A DNA stretch of 64,000 nt from Halomonas urmiana (GCF_005780185.1 NZ_VBUI01000010.1:1-64000); one strand, 5' to 3'; shown: positions 9,563 through 17,602, counted from the stretch's first letter. Notes: generated by a model from the letters alone, not told the origin. Program-made: numbers and translations.

Positions 9563-9590
9563 AAAAAAACCGCGATCCAGTGTCGCGGTT
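9563..9590 (-). terminator. Terminator of the tRNA-Leu cluster
   Basis: An 8-bp stem AACCGCGA / TCGCGGTT (9568-9575 with 9583-9590), followed on the minus strand by a run of T (9563-9569). It lies 46 bp beyond the last tRNA-Leu. Confidence 0.85.
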
Positions 9591-9635
9591 TCCTTTATGG
9601 CATCGATGTAAGTCTCGTTTGCATGACGCGAGTAG

Positions 9636-9722
9636 TGGTGCCCAGGAGAGGACTTGAACCTCCACATCCGTAAGGATACTAGCACCTGAAGCTAGCGCGT
9701 CTACCAATTCCGCCACCTGGGC
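9636..9722 (-). tRNA. tRNA-Leu (anticodon CAG), copy 1
   Basis: An 87-base class II tRNA with long variable arm, GCCCAGG acceptor stem and encoded CCA. The anticodon loop TTCAGGT gives CAG. It differs from copies 2 and 3 in the variable arm, where an A-T pair replaces a G-C pair. It is last in the three-gene transcript. Confidence 0.97.
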
Positions 9723-9763
9723 GCATCATGCTGTCGTCGTGTTCGGGATCATCGCGTGAGCGA

Positions 9764-9850
9764 TGGTGCCCAGGAGAGGACTTGAACCTCCACGTCCGTA
9801 AGGACACTAGCACCTGAAGCTAGCGCGTCTACCAATTCCGCCACCTGGGC
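9764..9850 (-). tRNA. tRNA-Leu (anticodon CAG), copy 2
   Basis: An 87-base class II tRNA with anticodon CAG and encoded CCA. It is 41 bp from copy 1 and 78 bp from copy 3 in the same orientation. It carries the G-C version of both the variable-arm pair and the acceptor base pair 7-66. Confidence 0.97.
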
Positions 9851-9928
9851 GAACACGAGTGACTCGAGCTGACAAAGAGCGTGGGAGAGAACTCCCGGAT
9901 ATCCGATCGGCGAGCGAGGGGATATCGA

Positions 9929-10015
9929 TGGTGCCCAGAAGAGGACTTGAACCTCCACGTCCGTAAGGACACTAGCACCTGAAGCTAGCGCGTCTACCAA
10001 TTCCGCCATCTGGGC
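9929..10015 (-). tRNA. tRNA-Leu (anticodon CAG), copy 3
   Basis: An 87-base class II tRNA with anticodon CAG and encoded CCA, promoter-proximal in the cluster. Its acceptor stem has A-T at pair 7-66 where copies 1 and 2 have G-C. Both strands of the stem are changed, so pairing is preserved. Confidence 0.97.
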
Positions 10016-10026
10016 AGGCGAGGCGT

Positions 10027-10054
10027 ATGGTACCGGATTCGTTCGGCGATGCAA
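10027..10054 (-). promoter_or_regulatory. Promoter of the tRNA-Leu cluster
   Basis: On the minus strand, TTGCAT (10049-10054) and TACCAT (10027-10032) are spaced 16 bp. A GC-rich discriminator runs directly into the tRNA 5' end at 10015. The GC-rich discriminator is typical of stringently controlled stable-RNA promoters. The hexamers are only partial consensus matches. Confidence 0.5.
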
Positions 10055-10118
10055 GCGCCCGGGGGGTGAAAAAGGCGGTTTTTTTGTTGCCGGCCGGGGG
10101 TTCGTGACGCCGCCATGC

Positions 10119-10147
10119 TTGGGTGATGGGGGCGCCAGCGCTATACT
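10119..10147 (+). promoter_or_regulatory. Sigma-70 promoter of rnr
   Basis: TTGGGT (10119-10124), a 17-bp spacer and TATACT (10142-10147). The predicted start of transcription is about 10153-10155. This places the far-upstream GTG (10123) of the open rnr frame inside the promoter, so it cannot be the translational start. Confidence 0.7.
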
Positions 10148-10153
10148 GCGCGC

Positions 10154-10258
10154 ATGATAAACTACTTGAAACGCCAGATGACACGCGCTGGACGCCGCCG
10201 TCCCCGCGCCCTTTCGATCACGCTGCTCATGATGCCGCCAAGGATGCCCTCCGCATGA
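10154..10258 (+). CDS. Possible near-leaderless upstream ORF (34 codons) overlapping the rnr start
   Basis: An ATG lies at or within a base or two of the predicted rnr transcription start. It opens a 34-codon frame whose TGA (10256-10258) overlaps the rnr ATG as ATGA. The peptide would be basic and Arg/Met/Pro-rich (MINYLKRQMTRAGRRR at its start). No ribosome site precedes it, so translation would have to be leaderless. It may be chance, but the geometry fits translational coupling. It is too short to recognise by family. Confidence 0.25.
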   Translation: MINYLKRQMTRAGRRRPRALSITLLMMPPRMPSA

Positions 10259-12621
10259 CCCACTGGACGCTCAGCGACGATCCGCACGCGAAACGCGAAG
10301 CTCACAAGTACGACAAGCCTGCACCCAGCCGAGAATACCTGTTGGCGCGCCTCGAAGAGGCCGGCAAGCCGCTGACCCACGAGGCGATGAGCCAGCAACT
10401 GGGTCTCGAGGATGAGGATCTCCAGGAGGCGGTGCGGCGTCGCCTGGCGGCGATGGAGCGCGATGGTCAGGTGCTGCGCAACCGTCGCAACGCCTATGCG
10501 CTGATCGACAAGCTCGACCTGATCAAGGGCAAGGTGCTGGGGCATCGTGACGGCTTCGGCTTCCTGCTGCGCGATGACGGCAAGAAACCGGATCTGGTTA
10601 TGCCGCCCCGCCAGATGCGGCGGGTCTTCCACGGCGACCACGTGCTGGTGCGGGTCAGCGGCCGCGATCGCCGCGGGCGTGACGAGGCGACCATTGTCGA
10701 GATGCTGGCGCGCAACACCCAGGAGATCGTCGGCGTCTACCGGGCCAACACCCCGGAATTCGGGGTGCTGATCCCCGAGAACTCGCGCATCACCCAGGAG
10801 ATCATCATCCCCCACAGTGCCTGCGGTGGCGCTCAGGATGGCCAGGTGATCTCCGCGAAGATCACTCAGCAGCCCGAGACTCGGGTACAGCCGGTGGGCG
10901 AGGTGCTCGAGGTGCTCGGCGAGCGCATGGACCCGGGGATGGAGATCGATATCGCCATCCGCAGCTATGAGATTCCCGCCGAGTTTCCGCCAGAGGTCCA
11001 TGACCAGATCGCCGGCATGTCGGCCGAGGTGGCCGAGGCGGACAAGGGGAATCGCATCGACCTGCGTCACGTGCCGCTGGTGACCATCGATGATGAGAGC
11101 GCCAAGGACTTCGACGACGCCGTCTGCGCCTGGAAGACCAAGTCGGGCAGCTGGAAGCTGCTGGTGGCCATCGCCGATGTCTCCCACTATGTGCGTCCGG
11201 GTAGCGCCCTGGATCAGGAGGCGATCACCCGCGGCAACTCGGTCTACTTCCCGGGGCAGGTGGTGCCGATGCTGCCGGAGCTGCTCTCCAACGGGCTCTG
11301 CTCGCTGAACCCGGCCGTCGATCGCCTGGCGCTGGTCTGCGAGATGAACATCTCCCAGAGCGGGGCGATCAGCCGCTACCGTTTCTACGAGGCGGTGTTC
11401 CAGTCCCACGCGCGCCTGACCTACAACAAGGTCGCCGACATCCTCGACGACGAGGGGGAGCAGGGCGAGGCACTGCGCGAGGAGTACAGCGAGCTGGTGC
11501 CGTCGCTCAAGAACCTGCACTCGCTCTATCGGCTGCTGCGCGAGGCTCGCGTGGAGCGCGGGGCCATCGACTTCGAGACCACCGAGACGGCGATCGTCTT
11601 CAACGACGAGCGCAAGATCGAGAAGATCGTGCCGCGCAGCCGCAACGACGCCCACAAGATCATCGAGGAGTGCATGCTGGCGGCCAACGTCGCCACGGCG
11701 CGCTTCCTCGACAAGCACGACCTGCCGGCGCTCTATCGCATCCACGAGAAGCCCTCGCCGGAGCGCCTCGACAAGCTGCGCCTGTTCCTCAACGAGCTGG
11801 GCCTGTCGCTGCCGGGCGGCGATGACCCGAGCCCGCAGGACTATCGCGACCTGGCCGAGGCCATCAAGGGCCGCGATGACGCCGACGTAATCCAGACCGT
11901 GATGCTGCGCTCGATGAGCCGGGCGGTCTATTCGCCGCAGAACGACGGCCACTTCGGCCTGGCCTATCCGGCCTATGCGCACTTCACCTCGCCGATCCGC
12001 CGCTATCCGGACCTGCTGGTCCACCGCGCCATCCGCTCGGTGATCCGTGGGCCACGCCAGACCAATACCGTGCTGCGCGCCGAGGACGCCGCGGTCGAGC
12101 CGCCGAGCAAGTGGTCGCCCTATACCTTCGAGCAGATGCTCGAGCTCGGCGAGCACTGCTCGATGACCGAGCGCCGCGCCGACGATGCCACCCGCGACGT
12201 CGAGGACTGGCTCAAGTGCGAGTTCATGTCCGACAAGCTCGGCGAGGTCTACGACGGCAGCATCGCCTCGGTGACTCAGTTCGGCATCTTCGTGCGCCTC
12301 GACGAGGTGTACGTCGAGGGGCTGGTGCACGTCACCTCGCTGCCCTCCGACTACTACCACTACGAGCCCGAGAAGCATCGTCTCAAGGGCGAGCGCAGCG
12401 GGATGAGCTATCGCCTCGGCGATGGTGTCTCGGTGCAGGTGGCCCGCGTCGACCTGGACGATCGCAAGATCGACTTCGAGCTGGCCGACGAGAAGCCGCG
12501 CCCCAAGCGTCAGCCGCGCAAGCCTCGCGGCAGCGGCGGCGCCGACAAGGTCGGCGATGACAAGTCGGGCAAGGGCGGCAAGCGTCGCCGTGGCCCGCGG
12601 CGGTCGAAGGGCCGCGGCTGA
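10255..12621 (+). CDS. rnr: Ribonuclease R
   Basis: Processive 3'-5' exoribonuclease that degrades structured RNA and acts in rRNA/tRNA quality control. I take ATG 10255 as the start (788 aa), with AGGA at 10241-10244. In order: an N-terminal winged helix, cold-shock domains, the RNB domain with metal-binding Asp279, 285, 287 and 288 (E. coli 272, 278, 280, 281), an S1 domain, and a Lys/Arg-rich tail from about 735. rlmB overlaps its stop codon by one base, so the two form an operon, as in many gammaproteobacteria. Confidence 0.96.
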   Translation: MTHWTLSDDPHAKREAHKYDKPAPSREYLLARLEEAGKPLTHEAMSQQLGLEDEDLQEAVRRRLAAMERDGQVLRNRRNAYALIDKLDLIKGKVLGHRDGFGFLLRDDGKKPDLVMPPRQMRRVFHGDHVLVRVSGRDRRGRDEATIVEMLARNTQEIVGVYRANTPEFGVLIPENSRITQEIIIPHSACGGAQDGQVISAKITQQPETRVQPVGEVLEVLGERMDPGMEIDIAIRSYEIPAEFPPEVHDQIAGMSAEVAEADKGNRIDLRHVPLVTIDDESAKDFDDAVCAWKTKSGSWKLLVAIADVSHYVRPGSALDQEAITRGNSVYFPGQVVPMLPELLSNGLCSLNPAVDRLALVCEMNISQSGAISRYRFYEAVFQSHARLTYNKVADILDDEGEQGEALREEYSELVPSLKNLHSLYRLLREARVERGAIDFETTETAIVFNDERKIEKIVPRSRNDAHKIIEECMLAANVATARFLDKHDLPALYRIHEKPSPERLDKLRLFLNELGLSLPGGDDPSPQDYRDLAEAIKGRDDADVIQTVMLRSMSRAVYSPQNDGHFGLAYPAYAHFTSPIRRYPDLLVHRAIRSVIRGPRQTNTVLRAEDAAVEPPSKWSPYTFEQMLELGEHCSMTERRADDATRDVEDWLKCEFMSDKLGEVYDGSIASVTQFGIFVRLDEVYVEGLVHVTSLPSDYYHYEPEKHRLKGERSGMSYRLGDGVSVQVARVDLDDRKIDFELADEKPRPKRQPRKPRGSGGADKVGDDKSGKGGKRRRGPRRSKGRG

Positions 12622-13439
12622 TGGCGGCAGGGCACAGGAAGCCGCGCGCGTCGCGCGGGGCGCCGCGTCGGGCGCCGTCGACACCCGGCGGGCTCGAGGC
12701 CGTGTTCGGCGTCCACGCGGTGCGGGCGCTGCTCGATCGCGGCGAGACGCCCCGTGAGGTCTGGGTGCAGGAGGGCAGCGCCGGCGCCCGCCTGGCCGAG
12801 CTGGTCGAGGCCGCGCGCCAGGGGGGCGCACGCCTGCAGTCGCGTTCCCGTGACGAGCTCGACCAGCTCGCCCAGGGCGCCTCTCACCAGGGCATCATCG
12901 CCTTCGCCACGCCGCTCGCCTTCGAGGGCGAGGCGTCGCTCTGGCTGCGACTCGAGGGCTGGCCCCATGTGGCACCGCCGCTGCTACTGGTGCTCGACGG
13001 CGTCACCGACGTGCACAACTTCGGCGCCTGCCTGCGCAGTGCCGATGCCGCCGGGGTCCACGGCGTCATCGTGCCCAAGGACAAGGCGGCACCGCTCAAT
13101 GCCGCGGTGCGCAAGGTCGCCTGCGGGGCCGCCGAGAGCATGCCGGTCTACCAGGTCACCAACCTGGCGCGGACGCTGGCCAAGATGAAGGCGCTCGGGG
13201 TATGGATCACCGGCACCGCCGGCGAGGCCGAGGCGAGCCTCTATGAGGCCGATTTCATCGGCCCCGCGGCCCTGGTGATGGGCGCCGAGGGCAAGGGCAT
13301 GCGACGGCTGACCCGTGAGGCCTGCGACACCCTGGTCAAGCTGCCCATGGCCGGCAGCGTCTCCAGCCTCAACGTCTCGGTGGCCACTGGAATCTGCCTC
13401 TTCGAGGCGGTCAGGCAGCGCCGAGATACAAGCGCCTAG
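12621..13439 (+). CDS. rlmB: 23S rRNA (guanosine2251-2'-O)-methyltransferase
   Basis: SPOUT-class methyltransferase that modifies Gm2251 in the peptidyl-transferase P loop. At 272 aa it is longer than E. coli RlmB (243) because of a basic N-terminal extension of about 25 residues. It has an L30e-like substrate-binding domain and then the SpoU motifs: NFGACLRSADAAGV, GAEGKGMRRL and SVSSLNVSVATGI. Translation starts within the rnr stop (TGATG), indicating coupling. Confidence 0.95.
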   Translation: MAAGHRKPRASRGAPRRAPSTPGGLEAVFGVHAVRALLDRGETPREVWVQEGSAGARLAELVEAARQGGARLQSRSRDELDQLAQGASHQGIIAFATPLAFEGEASLWLRLEGWPHVAPPLLLVLDGVTDVHNFGACLRSADAAGVHGVIVPKDKAAPLNAAVRKVACGAAESMPVYQVTNLARTLAKMKALGVWITGTAGEAEASLYEADFIGPAALVMGAEGKGMRRLTREACDTLVKLPMAGSVSSLNVSVATGICLFEAVRQRRDTSA

Positions 13440-13554
13440 CGCCCTGCTGACTGGCAGCGGGCGGCAAGTGTCGAAGATGGCATGAGACACCTCGTCGAGC
13501 GATGCGCCCGGCGGGGGTCCTGTTGATGACCGTAGTGGTGCAGGCATCATCCTG

Positions 13555-13596
13555 CGGCGCTCGGCGCTCGGCGCTCGGCGCTCGGCGCTCGGCGCT
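13555..13596 (+). repeat. Tandem repeat, six copies of CGGCGCT
   Basis: Six perfect 7-bp units end exactly where the -35 hexamer of the rpsF promoter begins, its first T being the last base of the repeat. Unit number could vary by slippage and change upstream promoter DNA. There are no spacers, so this is not CRISPR. Confidence 0.9.
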
Positions 13597-13624
13597 TGCG
13601 CCTTCGGCGCGCACTCTTTAGAAT
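13596..13624 (+). promoter_or_regulatory. Promoter of the rpsF-rpsR-rplI operon
   Basis: TTGCGC (13596-13601), a 17-bp spacer and TAGAAT (13619-13624). The predicted start is near 13631, directly at the foot of the leader hairpin. It sits immediately downstream of the heptamer repeat. Confidence 0.75.
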
Positions 13625-13630
13625 ACCTGC

Positions 13631-13653
13631 GCCCGCTCGTCCTGCGAGCGGGC
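13631..13653 (+). promoter_or_regulatory. 5'-terminal leader hairpin of rpsF mRNA
   Basis: A perfect 9-bp stem GCCCGCTCG / CGAGCGGGC with loop TCCTG, beginning at the predicted first base of the transcript. It may stabilise the 5' end or take part in feedback by S6:S18, which is known for rpsF leaders in several bacteria. I do not see the bulged CCG signature clearly, so the feedback role is only a possibility. Confidence 0.45.
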
Positions 13654-13741
13654 ATTCCTGTCTTTATGACAATCACTCCTTGCTTCCCCTGAGCGACCCG
13701 AGGTCGTCACTGTGGAAGCTGCCAAACCGCAAGGAGATCCC

Positions 13742-14113
13742 ATGCGTCACTACGAGATCGTCTTCATGGTCCACCCGGACCAGAGCGAGCAGGTCCCGGC
13801 CATGGTCGAGCGCTACACCGGCCTCGTCACCGAGAACGGCGGCACCGTGCATCGCCTCGAAGATTGGGGCCGTCGCCACATGGCCTACCCGATCAACAAG
13901 ATCCACAAGGCTCACTATGTGCTGATGAACGTCGAGTGCAGCGGCGAGACCCTCGACGAGATCGAGAACATCTTCCGTTTCAACGATGCCATCATCCGCA
14001 GCCTGGTGGTTCGCGCCAAGGAAGCCGTCACCGAGGCCTCTCCGATGATGAAGCCGGTGGAAGAAAAGCGTGTTCGCCGCGACGAGAAGCCGCGCAGCAC
14101 CGAATCCGCCTGA
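13742..14113 (+). CDS. rpsF: 30S ribosomal protein S6
   Basis: Primary 16S rRNA-binding partner of S18 in the platform of the 30S subunit; 123 aa. ATG 13742 ([14 protein letters not shown]) is chosen over an upstream in-frame ATG at 13712, because AAGGAGAT sits just before it and the S6 fold starts there. The C-terminus is an acidic/basic tail after about residue 100. It is first gene of the operon with rpsR, a membrane protein and rplI. Confidence 0.98.
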   Translation: MRHYEIVFMVHPDQSEQVPAMVERYTGLVTENGGTVHRLEDWGRRHMAYPINKIHKAHYVLMNVECSGETLDEIENIFRFNDAIIRSLVVRAKEAVTEASPMMKPVEEKRVRRDEKPRSTESA

Positions 14114-14146
14114 GCACACCCATCGCACCTCTGAAGGAGTCTTCCC

Positions 14147-14374
14147 ATGGCACGCTTTTTCCGTCGCCGTAAGTTCTGCCGCTTTACCGCTGAAGGCGTG
14201 AAGCAGATCGACTACAAGGATCTGGACACGCTCAAGGCCTACATCACCGAGACCGGCAAGATCGTTCCCAGCCGTATCACCGGGACCAAGGCCCGTTACC
14301 AGCGCCAGCTGTCCACCGCCATCAAGCGGGCACGCTACCTGGCGCTGCTGCCCTACACCGACAGCCACCAGTAA
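14147..14374 (+). CDS. rpsR: 30S ribosomal protein S18
   Basis: 75 aa, the standard length, starting [13 protein letters not shown]. It binds with S6 on the 30S platform. GAAGGAG precedes the ATG. It lies 33 bp after rpsF and about 10 bp before the next gene, in the usual rpsF-rpsR-rplI order. Confidence 0.98.
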   Translation: MARFFRRRKFCRFTAEGVKQIDYKDLDTLKAYITETGKIVPSRITGTKARYQRQLSTAIKRARYLALLPYTDSHQ

Positions 14375-14383
14375 GCACGGCGC

Positions 14384-15238
14384 GTGATGTTGCCCGTCGC
14401 CCGCTGGTTGATGCGCGGCACGCCCTACGCGGCCCTGGGGGCCGCCGCGGGCACCGCCATTCCCTGGCTGTTCTGGCTGGGTGCCGCCGTGGTGGGCCTG
14501 GTCACGCTGCGCCAGGGCATGGCCGCCTCGCTGCCGGTGATTCTCGCCGCGGCGGCACCCGCCGGCCTGTGGTGGACCCAGGGAGACGTCATCCCGCTCG
14601 CCAGCGTGCTGCTGGTGACGTTGATGGCGGTGGTGCTGCGCGCCCGGTTGAGCTGGGGTGAGGCCATCATCGCCGGCACCTTGGCCGGGGCGGGTATGAT
14701 CCAGCTGGGCATCTTCCTGCCACCGGGCGGGGCTGCCTTCGTGCTGGAGCAGCTGCGCCAGGGGTCGCCGGATATCGCGGCGATGCTCAGCGAGCTCTCG
14801 GCCCAGGGCATGGATACCGAGCATCTGGCCGGCCTGATGATCAGCGGCGTGACCGCGCTGATCGTGCTGCTCGCCGCCGTGGCCTGCTTGGCCCTGGCGC
14901 GTGGCTGGCAGGCCGGGCTCTACAACCCGGGCGGGTTCCGCGAGGAGTTCCACGCGCTGCGCCTGCTGCCCCGCGAGCTCGCCATGCTGGTGATGCTCGG
15001 GGTGCTCGGCGGCGTGCTGGGGCTCCCTGCCCTGGGCATGCTGGCCTGGGTGCCGCTGCTGGTGGCCGGCATCGCGCTGGTGCATGGTGTTATCGGATTG
15101 AAGGGAATGAACGGGCTGTGGCTGGTCGCCTTCTATGTGCTGCTGATCACCACCTGGCCCATGATTCTCATTGTGCTGCTCATGGCCTTCATCGACACGT
15201 TCGCGGACTTCCGTGGACGACTGGCCCGCAGCCACTGA
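14384..15238 (+). CDS. Integral membrane protein between rpsR and rplI (DUF2232-like)
   Basis: About 284 aa, mostly hydrophobic with roughly eight predicted membrane segments. A membrane protein of this kind lies between rpsR and rplI in Pseudomonas and relatives, so the position is conserved although the function is unknown. The start is GTG 14384 or ATG 14387; no good ribosome site is seen, which suggests coupling to rpsR translation. The DUF2232/YybS-type assignment rests on general resemblance and is less certain than the topology. Confidence 0.8.
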   Translation: MMLPVARWLMRGTPYAALGAAAGTAIPWLFWLGAAVVGLVTLRQGMAASLPVILAAAAPAGLWWTQGDVIPLASVLLVTLMAVVLRARLSWGEAIIAGTLAGAGMIQLGIFLPPGGAAFVLEQLRQGSPDIAAMLSELSAQGMDTEHLAGLMISGVTALIVLLAAVACLALARGWQAGLYNPGGFREEFHALRLLPRELAMLVMLGVLGGVLGLPALGMLAWVPLLVAGIALVHGVIGLKGMNGLWLVAFYVLLITTWPMILIVLLMAFIDTFADFRGRLARSH

Positions 15239-15254
15239 CAAGAGGTTTACGAGA

Positions 15255-15701
15255 ATGGACGTCATTCTGCTCGACAAGATTGGCAAGCTGGGCGGTCTGG
15301 GTGACCAGGTCACCGTCAAGCCCGGTTACGGCCGCAACTACCTGGTGCCCTACGGCCTGGCCGTGCCGGCCACCAAGGACAACATCGAGGCCTTCCAGGC
15401 GCAGCGTGCCGAGCTAGAGGCCCAGGCCGCCGAGCGCAAGGCCGAGGCCGAGGCGCGTGCCGAACAGCTCAACGACATCGAGCTCTCTCTGGTCTCCAAG
15501 GCCGGCGACGAGGGCAAGCTGTTCGGTTCCATCGGTTCGCGCGATCTGGCCGAGGCCATCTCCAGCGCCGGGATCGAGGTTGCCAAGAGCGAAGTGCGCA
15601 TGCCGCTGGGCCCGATCCGCCAGACCGGCGAGTACGACATCGACCTGCACCTGCATGCCGAAGTCGATGCCACCGTGCGCGTGGTGGTGGTGGCCGAGTA
15701 A
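15255..15701 (+). CDS. rplI: 50S ribosomal protein L9
   Basis: 148 aa, the standard length. The N-terminal domain [19 protein letters not shown] is followed by a Gly/Tyr-rich RNA-binding loop ([11 protein letters not shown]), a long connecting helix (about residues 40-75) and the C-terminal domain. ATG 15255 is preceded by AAGAGG; upstream in-frame codons belong to the preceding gene in another frame. It is last in the operon and has a strong terminator behind it. Confidence 0.98.
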   Translation: MDVILLDKIGKLGGLGDQVTVKPGYGRNYLVPYGLAVPATKDNIEAFQAQRAELEAQAAERKAEAEARAEQLNDIELSLVSKAGDEGKLFGSIGSRDLAEAISSAGIEVAKSEVRMPLGPIRQTGEYDIDLHLHAEVDATVRVVVVAE

Positions 15702-15746
15702 GGCCGCTGTTGACGGCATGCGCCTCGGGGCATGCCGCGACAAGAG

Positions 15747-15777
15747 GGGGCGAGGAGCGAATCCTCGCCCCTTTTTT
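15747..15777 (+). terminator. Rho-independent terminator after rplI
   Basis: A 10-bp stem GGGGCGAGGA / TCCTCGCCCC (15747-15756 with 15762-15771), loop GCGAA, followed by six T. Confidence 0.95.
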
Positions 15778-15849
15778 GTCCCTTTTCTTGCCTTGCCCGC
15801 CATCGGGTAGAATGAGCCTGCCCCTTTCCCTCCTGAAGGTCCGCGCACC

Positions 15850-17238
15850 ATGAACGAACCCGCCGCCATCGACCAGGAAACCGCCGCCCTCAAGGTGCCG
15901 CCCCACTCCGTGGAGGCCGAGCAGTCGGTGCTCGGCGGGCTGATGCTCGACAACCAGGCGTGGGACAACGTGGCCGACCGCCTGGTGGCGGACGACTTTC
16001 ATCGCTACGAGCATCGGCTGGTCTTCAACGTCATGGCGGGCCTGGCCGAGTCGGGGCGGCCGCTGGACGTGGTGACTCTCTCCGAGGCCCTGGAGGGGCG
16101 CGACCAGCTGGATACCGTGGGGGGGCTCGCCTACCTCGCCGAGCTGGCGCGCAACACGCCCTCGGCCAGCAACATCCGCGCCTACGCCGATATCGTTCGC
16201 GAGCGCGCCACCCTGCGCAAGCTGATCCGCGCGGCCAGCCAGATCGCCGACGGCGCCTTCAGCCCCCAGGGACGCCCCGCCGACGAGCTGGTCGACGAGG
16301 CCGAGCGGCTGGTCTTCCAGATCAGCGAGGAGCGGCCCAAGTCGGGCGGCCCCATCGGTATGAGCGAGCTCTTGACCAAGGCGGTCGACCGCATCGACGA
16401 GCTGTTCAACATGCAGGGCGAGATGACCGGCCTCTCGACCGGCTTTCGCGACCTCGACGAGATGACCTCGGGCCTGCAGCCCTCAGACCTCGTGATCATT
16501 GCCGGGCGCCCCTCCATGGGCAAGACGACCTTCGCCATGAACCTGGTCGAGCACGCCGTGATCTCGAGCGACAAGCCGGTGATGGTGTTCTCCATGGAGA
16601 TGCCCGCGGAGTCGCTGATGCTGCGTATGCTTTCCTCGCTTGGCCGCATCGACCAGACTCGGGTGCGCACCGGCCAGCTGGAGGACGAGGACTGGCCGCG
16701 CCTCACCTCGGCGGTCAACCTGCTCAAGGACAAGCAGCTGTTCATCGATGACACCGCGGCGCTCTCGCCCAGCGAGATGCGCTCGCGCATCCGCCGCGTG
16801 GTACGCGAACAGGGCAACCTGGGGCTGATCATGATCGACTATCTGCAGCTGATGCAGATCCCGGGCTTCTCGGAGAACCGGACCGGCGAGATATCGGAGA
16901 TCTCGCGCTCCCTCAAGGGCCTGGCCAAGGAGTTCGGCTGCCCGGTGGTGGCGCTCTCCCAGCTCAACCGCTCCCTCGAGCAGCGTCCCAACAAGCGACC
17001 GGTGATGTCGGACCTGCGTGAGTCCGGGGCCATCGAGCAGGACGCCGACATCATCGGCTTCGTCTATCGCGACGAGGTCTACAATCCGGATAATCCCGAC
17101 AATCAGGGGCTGGCCGAGGTGATCATCGGCAAGCAGCGTAACGGTCCCATCGGCACGGTGCACATGGCCTTCATCGGCAAGTACACTCGCTTCGAGGACT
17201 TGGCGCCGGACAGCTATCGCGACGCATTCGGCGAGTGA
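15850..17238 (+). CDS. dnaB: Replicative DNA helicase DnaB
   Basis: Hexameric 5'-3' helicase of the replication fork, 462 aa. It has an N-terminal DnaB domain (about 18-120), a linker and a RecA-like C-terminal domain with Walker A GRPSMGKTT from about residue 219. The Walker B region is LGLIMIDYLQLM, and SDLRESGAIEQDADI lies downstream. GAAGGT precedes the ATG, and a possible TAGAAT -10 lies at 15808-15813 with no good -35. It partners DnaG, which is encoded 39 kb away in this window. No intein is present. Confidence 0.98.
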   Translation: MNEPAAIDQETAALKVPPHSVEAEQSVLGGLMLDNQAWDNVADRLVADDFHRYEHRLVFNVMAGLAESGRPLDVVTLSEALEGRDQLDTVGGLAYLAELARNTPSASNIRAYADIVRERATLRKLIRAASQIADGAFSPQGRPADELVDEAERLVFQISEERPKSGGPIGMSELLTKAVDRIDELFNMQGEMTGLSTGFRDLDEMTSGLQPSDLVIIAGRPSMGKTTFAMNLVEHAVISSDKPVMVFSMEMPAESLMLRMLSSLGRIDQTRVRTGQLEDEDWPRLTSAVNLLKDKQLFIDDTAALSPSEMRSRIRRVVREQGNLGLIMIDYLQLMQIPGFSENRTGEISEISRSLKGLAKEFGCPVVALSQLNRSLEQRPNKRPVMSDLRESGAIEQDADIIGFVYRDEVYNPDNPDNQGLAEVIIGKQRNGPIGTVHMAFIGKYTRFEDLAPDSYRDAFGE

Positions 17239-17246
17239 CGGCGTCC

Positions 17247-17274
17247 TTGAGTCCCGTCGACGGCCCCGTATAAT
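17247..17274 (+). promoter_or_regulatory. Strong sigma-70-type promoter for the 97-aa gene
   Basis: TTGAGT (17247-17252), a 16-bp spacer and a perfect TATAAT (17269-17274). The predicted start is near 17281, giving a leader of about 28 bases. Confidence 0.75.
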
Positions 17275-17308
17275 GCCGTTCCCTTGAATCGCACAAGCAG
17301 GAGACACC

Positions 17309-17602
17309 ATGGCAGGCGGATTTCGACGCGGCAATCGCCAGCGGACCCCGAAACTCGAGGGGCGCGGCGAGCTCCAGTCGATGGAGCGTGAAGGTCCCTT
17401 CAAGGAGTGGCTGGGGATGCCCGACCTCTATCGCTACCACCTGCAGGTGGATGGCGAGGCCTACAGCTATCAGACCGAGGACTCCGAGCTCCCGGTGAAG
17501 GTCGGCGACAAGGTGGTGTTCCGCTACAAGGAGACCAAAGCCGGCAAGTGGGTCGACCGCAACTCCCTGGGCAAGGCCATCGATCCCTCCGAATATCAGT
17601 AG
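17309..17602 (+). CDS. Hypothetical protein, 97 aa
   Basis: I do not recognise this family. The N-terminal 25 residues are basic (MAGGFRRGNRQRTPK), followed by a compact beta-rich part with YRYHLQVDGEAYSYQTEDSE and a lysine-rich VGDKVVFRYKETK stretch. There is no signal peptide, membrane segment or cysteine pair. A good ribosome site (CAGGAGAC) and one of the best promoters in the window precede it, so it is probably an abundant small cytoplasmic protein. A nucleic-acid-binding role would be a guess from its charge. Confidence 0.8.
   Translation: MAGGFRRGNRQRTPKLEGRGELQSMEREGPFKEWLGMPDLYRYHLQVDGEAYSYQTEDSELPVKVGDKVVFRYKETKAGKWVDRNSLGKAIDPSEYQ

Larger units (their letters stand above)
13440..13741. 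other. Intergenic region rlmB to rpsF
   Basis: About 300 bases without a gene. In order it holds a small hairpin (GCAGG / CCTGC, 13540-13555), the six-copy heptamer repeat, the rpsF promoter, a 9-bp leader hairpin and the rpsF ribosome site. No terminator with a T tract is visible after rlmB. Confidence 0.6.

Noticed and set aside
9636..10015. Mobile or satellite repeat made of three near-identical 87-bp blocks
   Set aside because: Each block folds as a complete tRNA-Leu with anticodon CAG; they are a tRNA cluster.
10123..10254. Upstream extension of the rnr reading frame to a GTG at 10123
   Set aside because: The GTG lies between the -35 and -10 of the predicted promoter, and the extension has no RNase R homology; ATG 10255 has a ribosome site.
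10162..12831. Very long minus-strand ORF (889 codons) opposite rnr, and similar long antisense ORFs opposite yeaG, yeaH, spoVR, dnaB, the Mrp genes and rpoD
   Set aside because: The translations are His/Leu/Gly/Arg-rich with no family resemblance, and each mirrors a well-conserved gene. They are frame shadows caused by high GC at third codon positions.
13555..13596. CRISPR-like array
   Set aside because: The units are 7 bp and contiguous, with no spacers and no cas genes. The same reasoning excludes 62384-62415.
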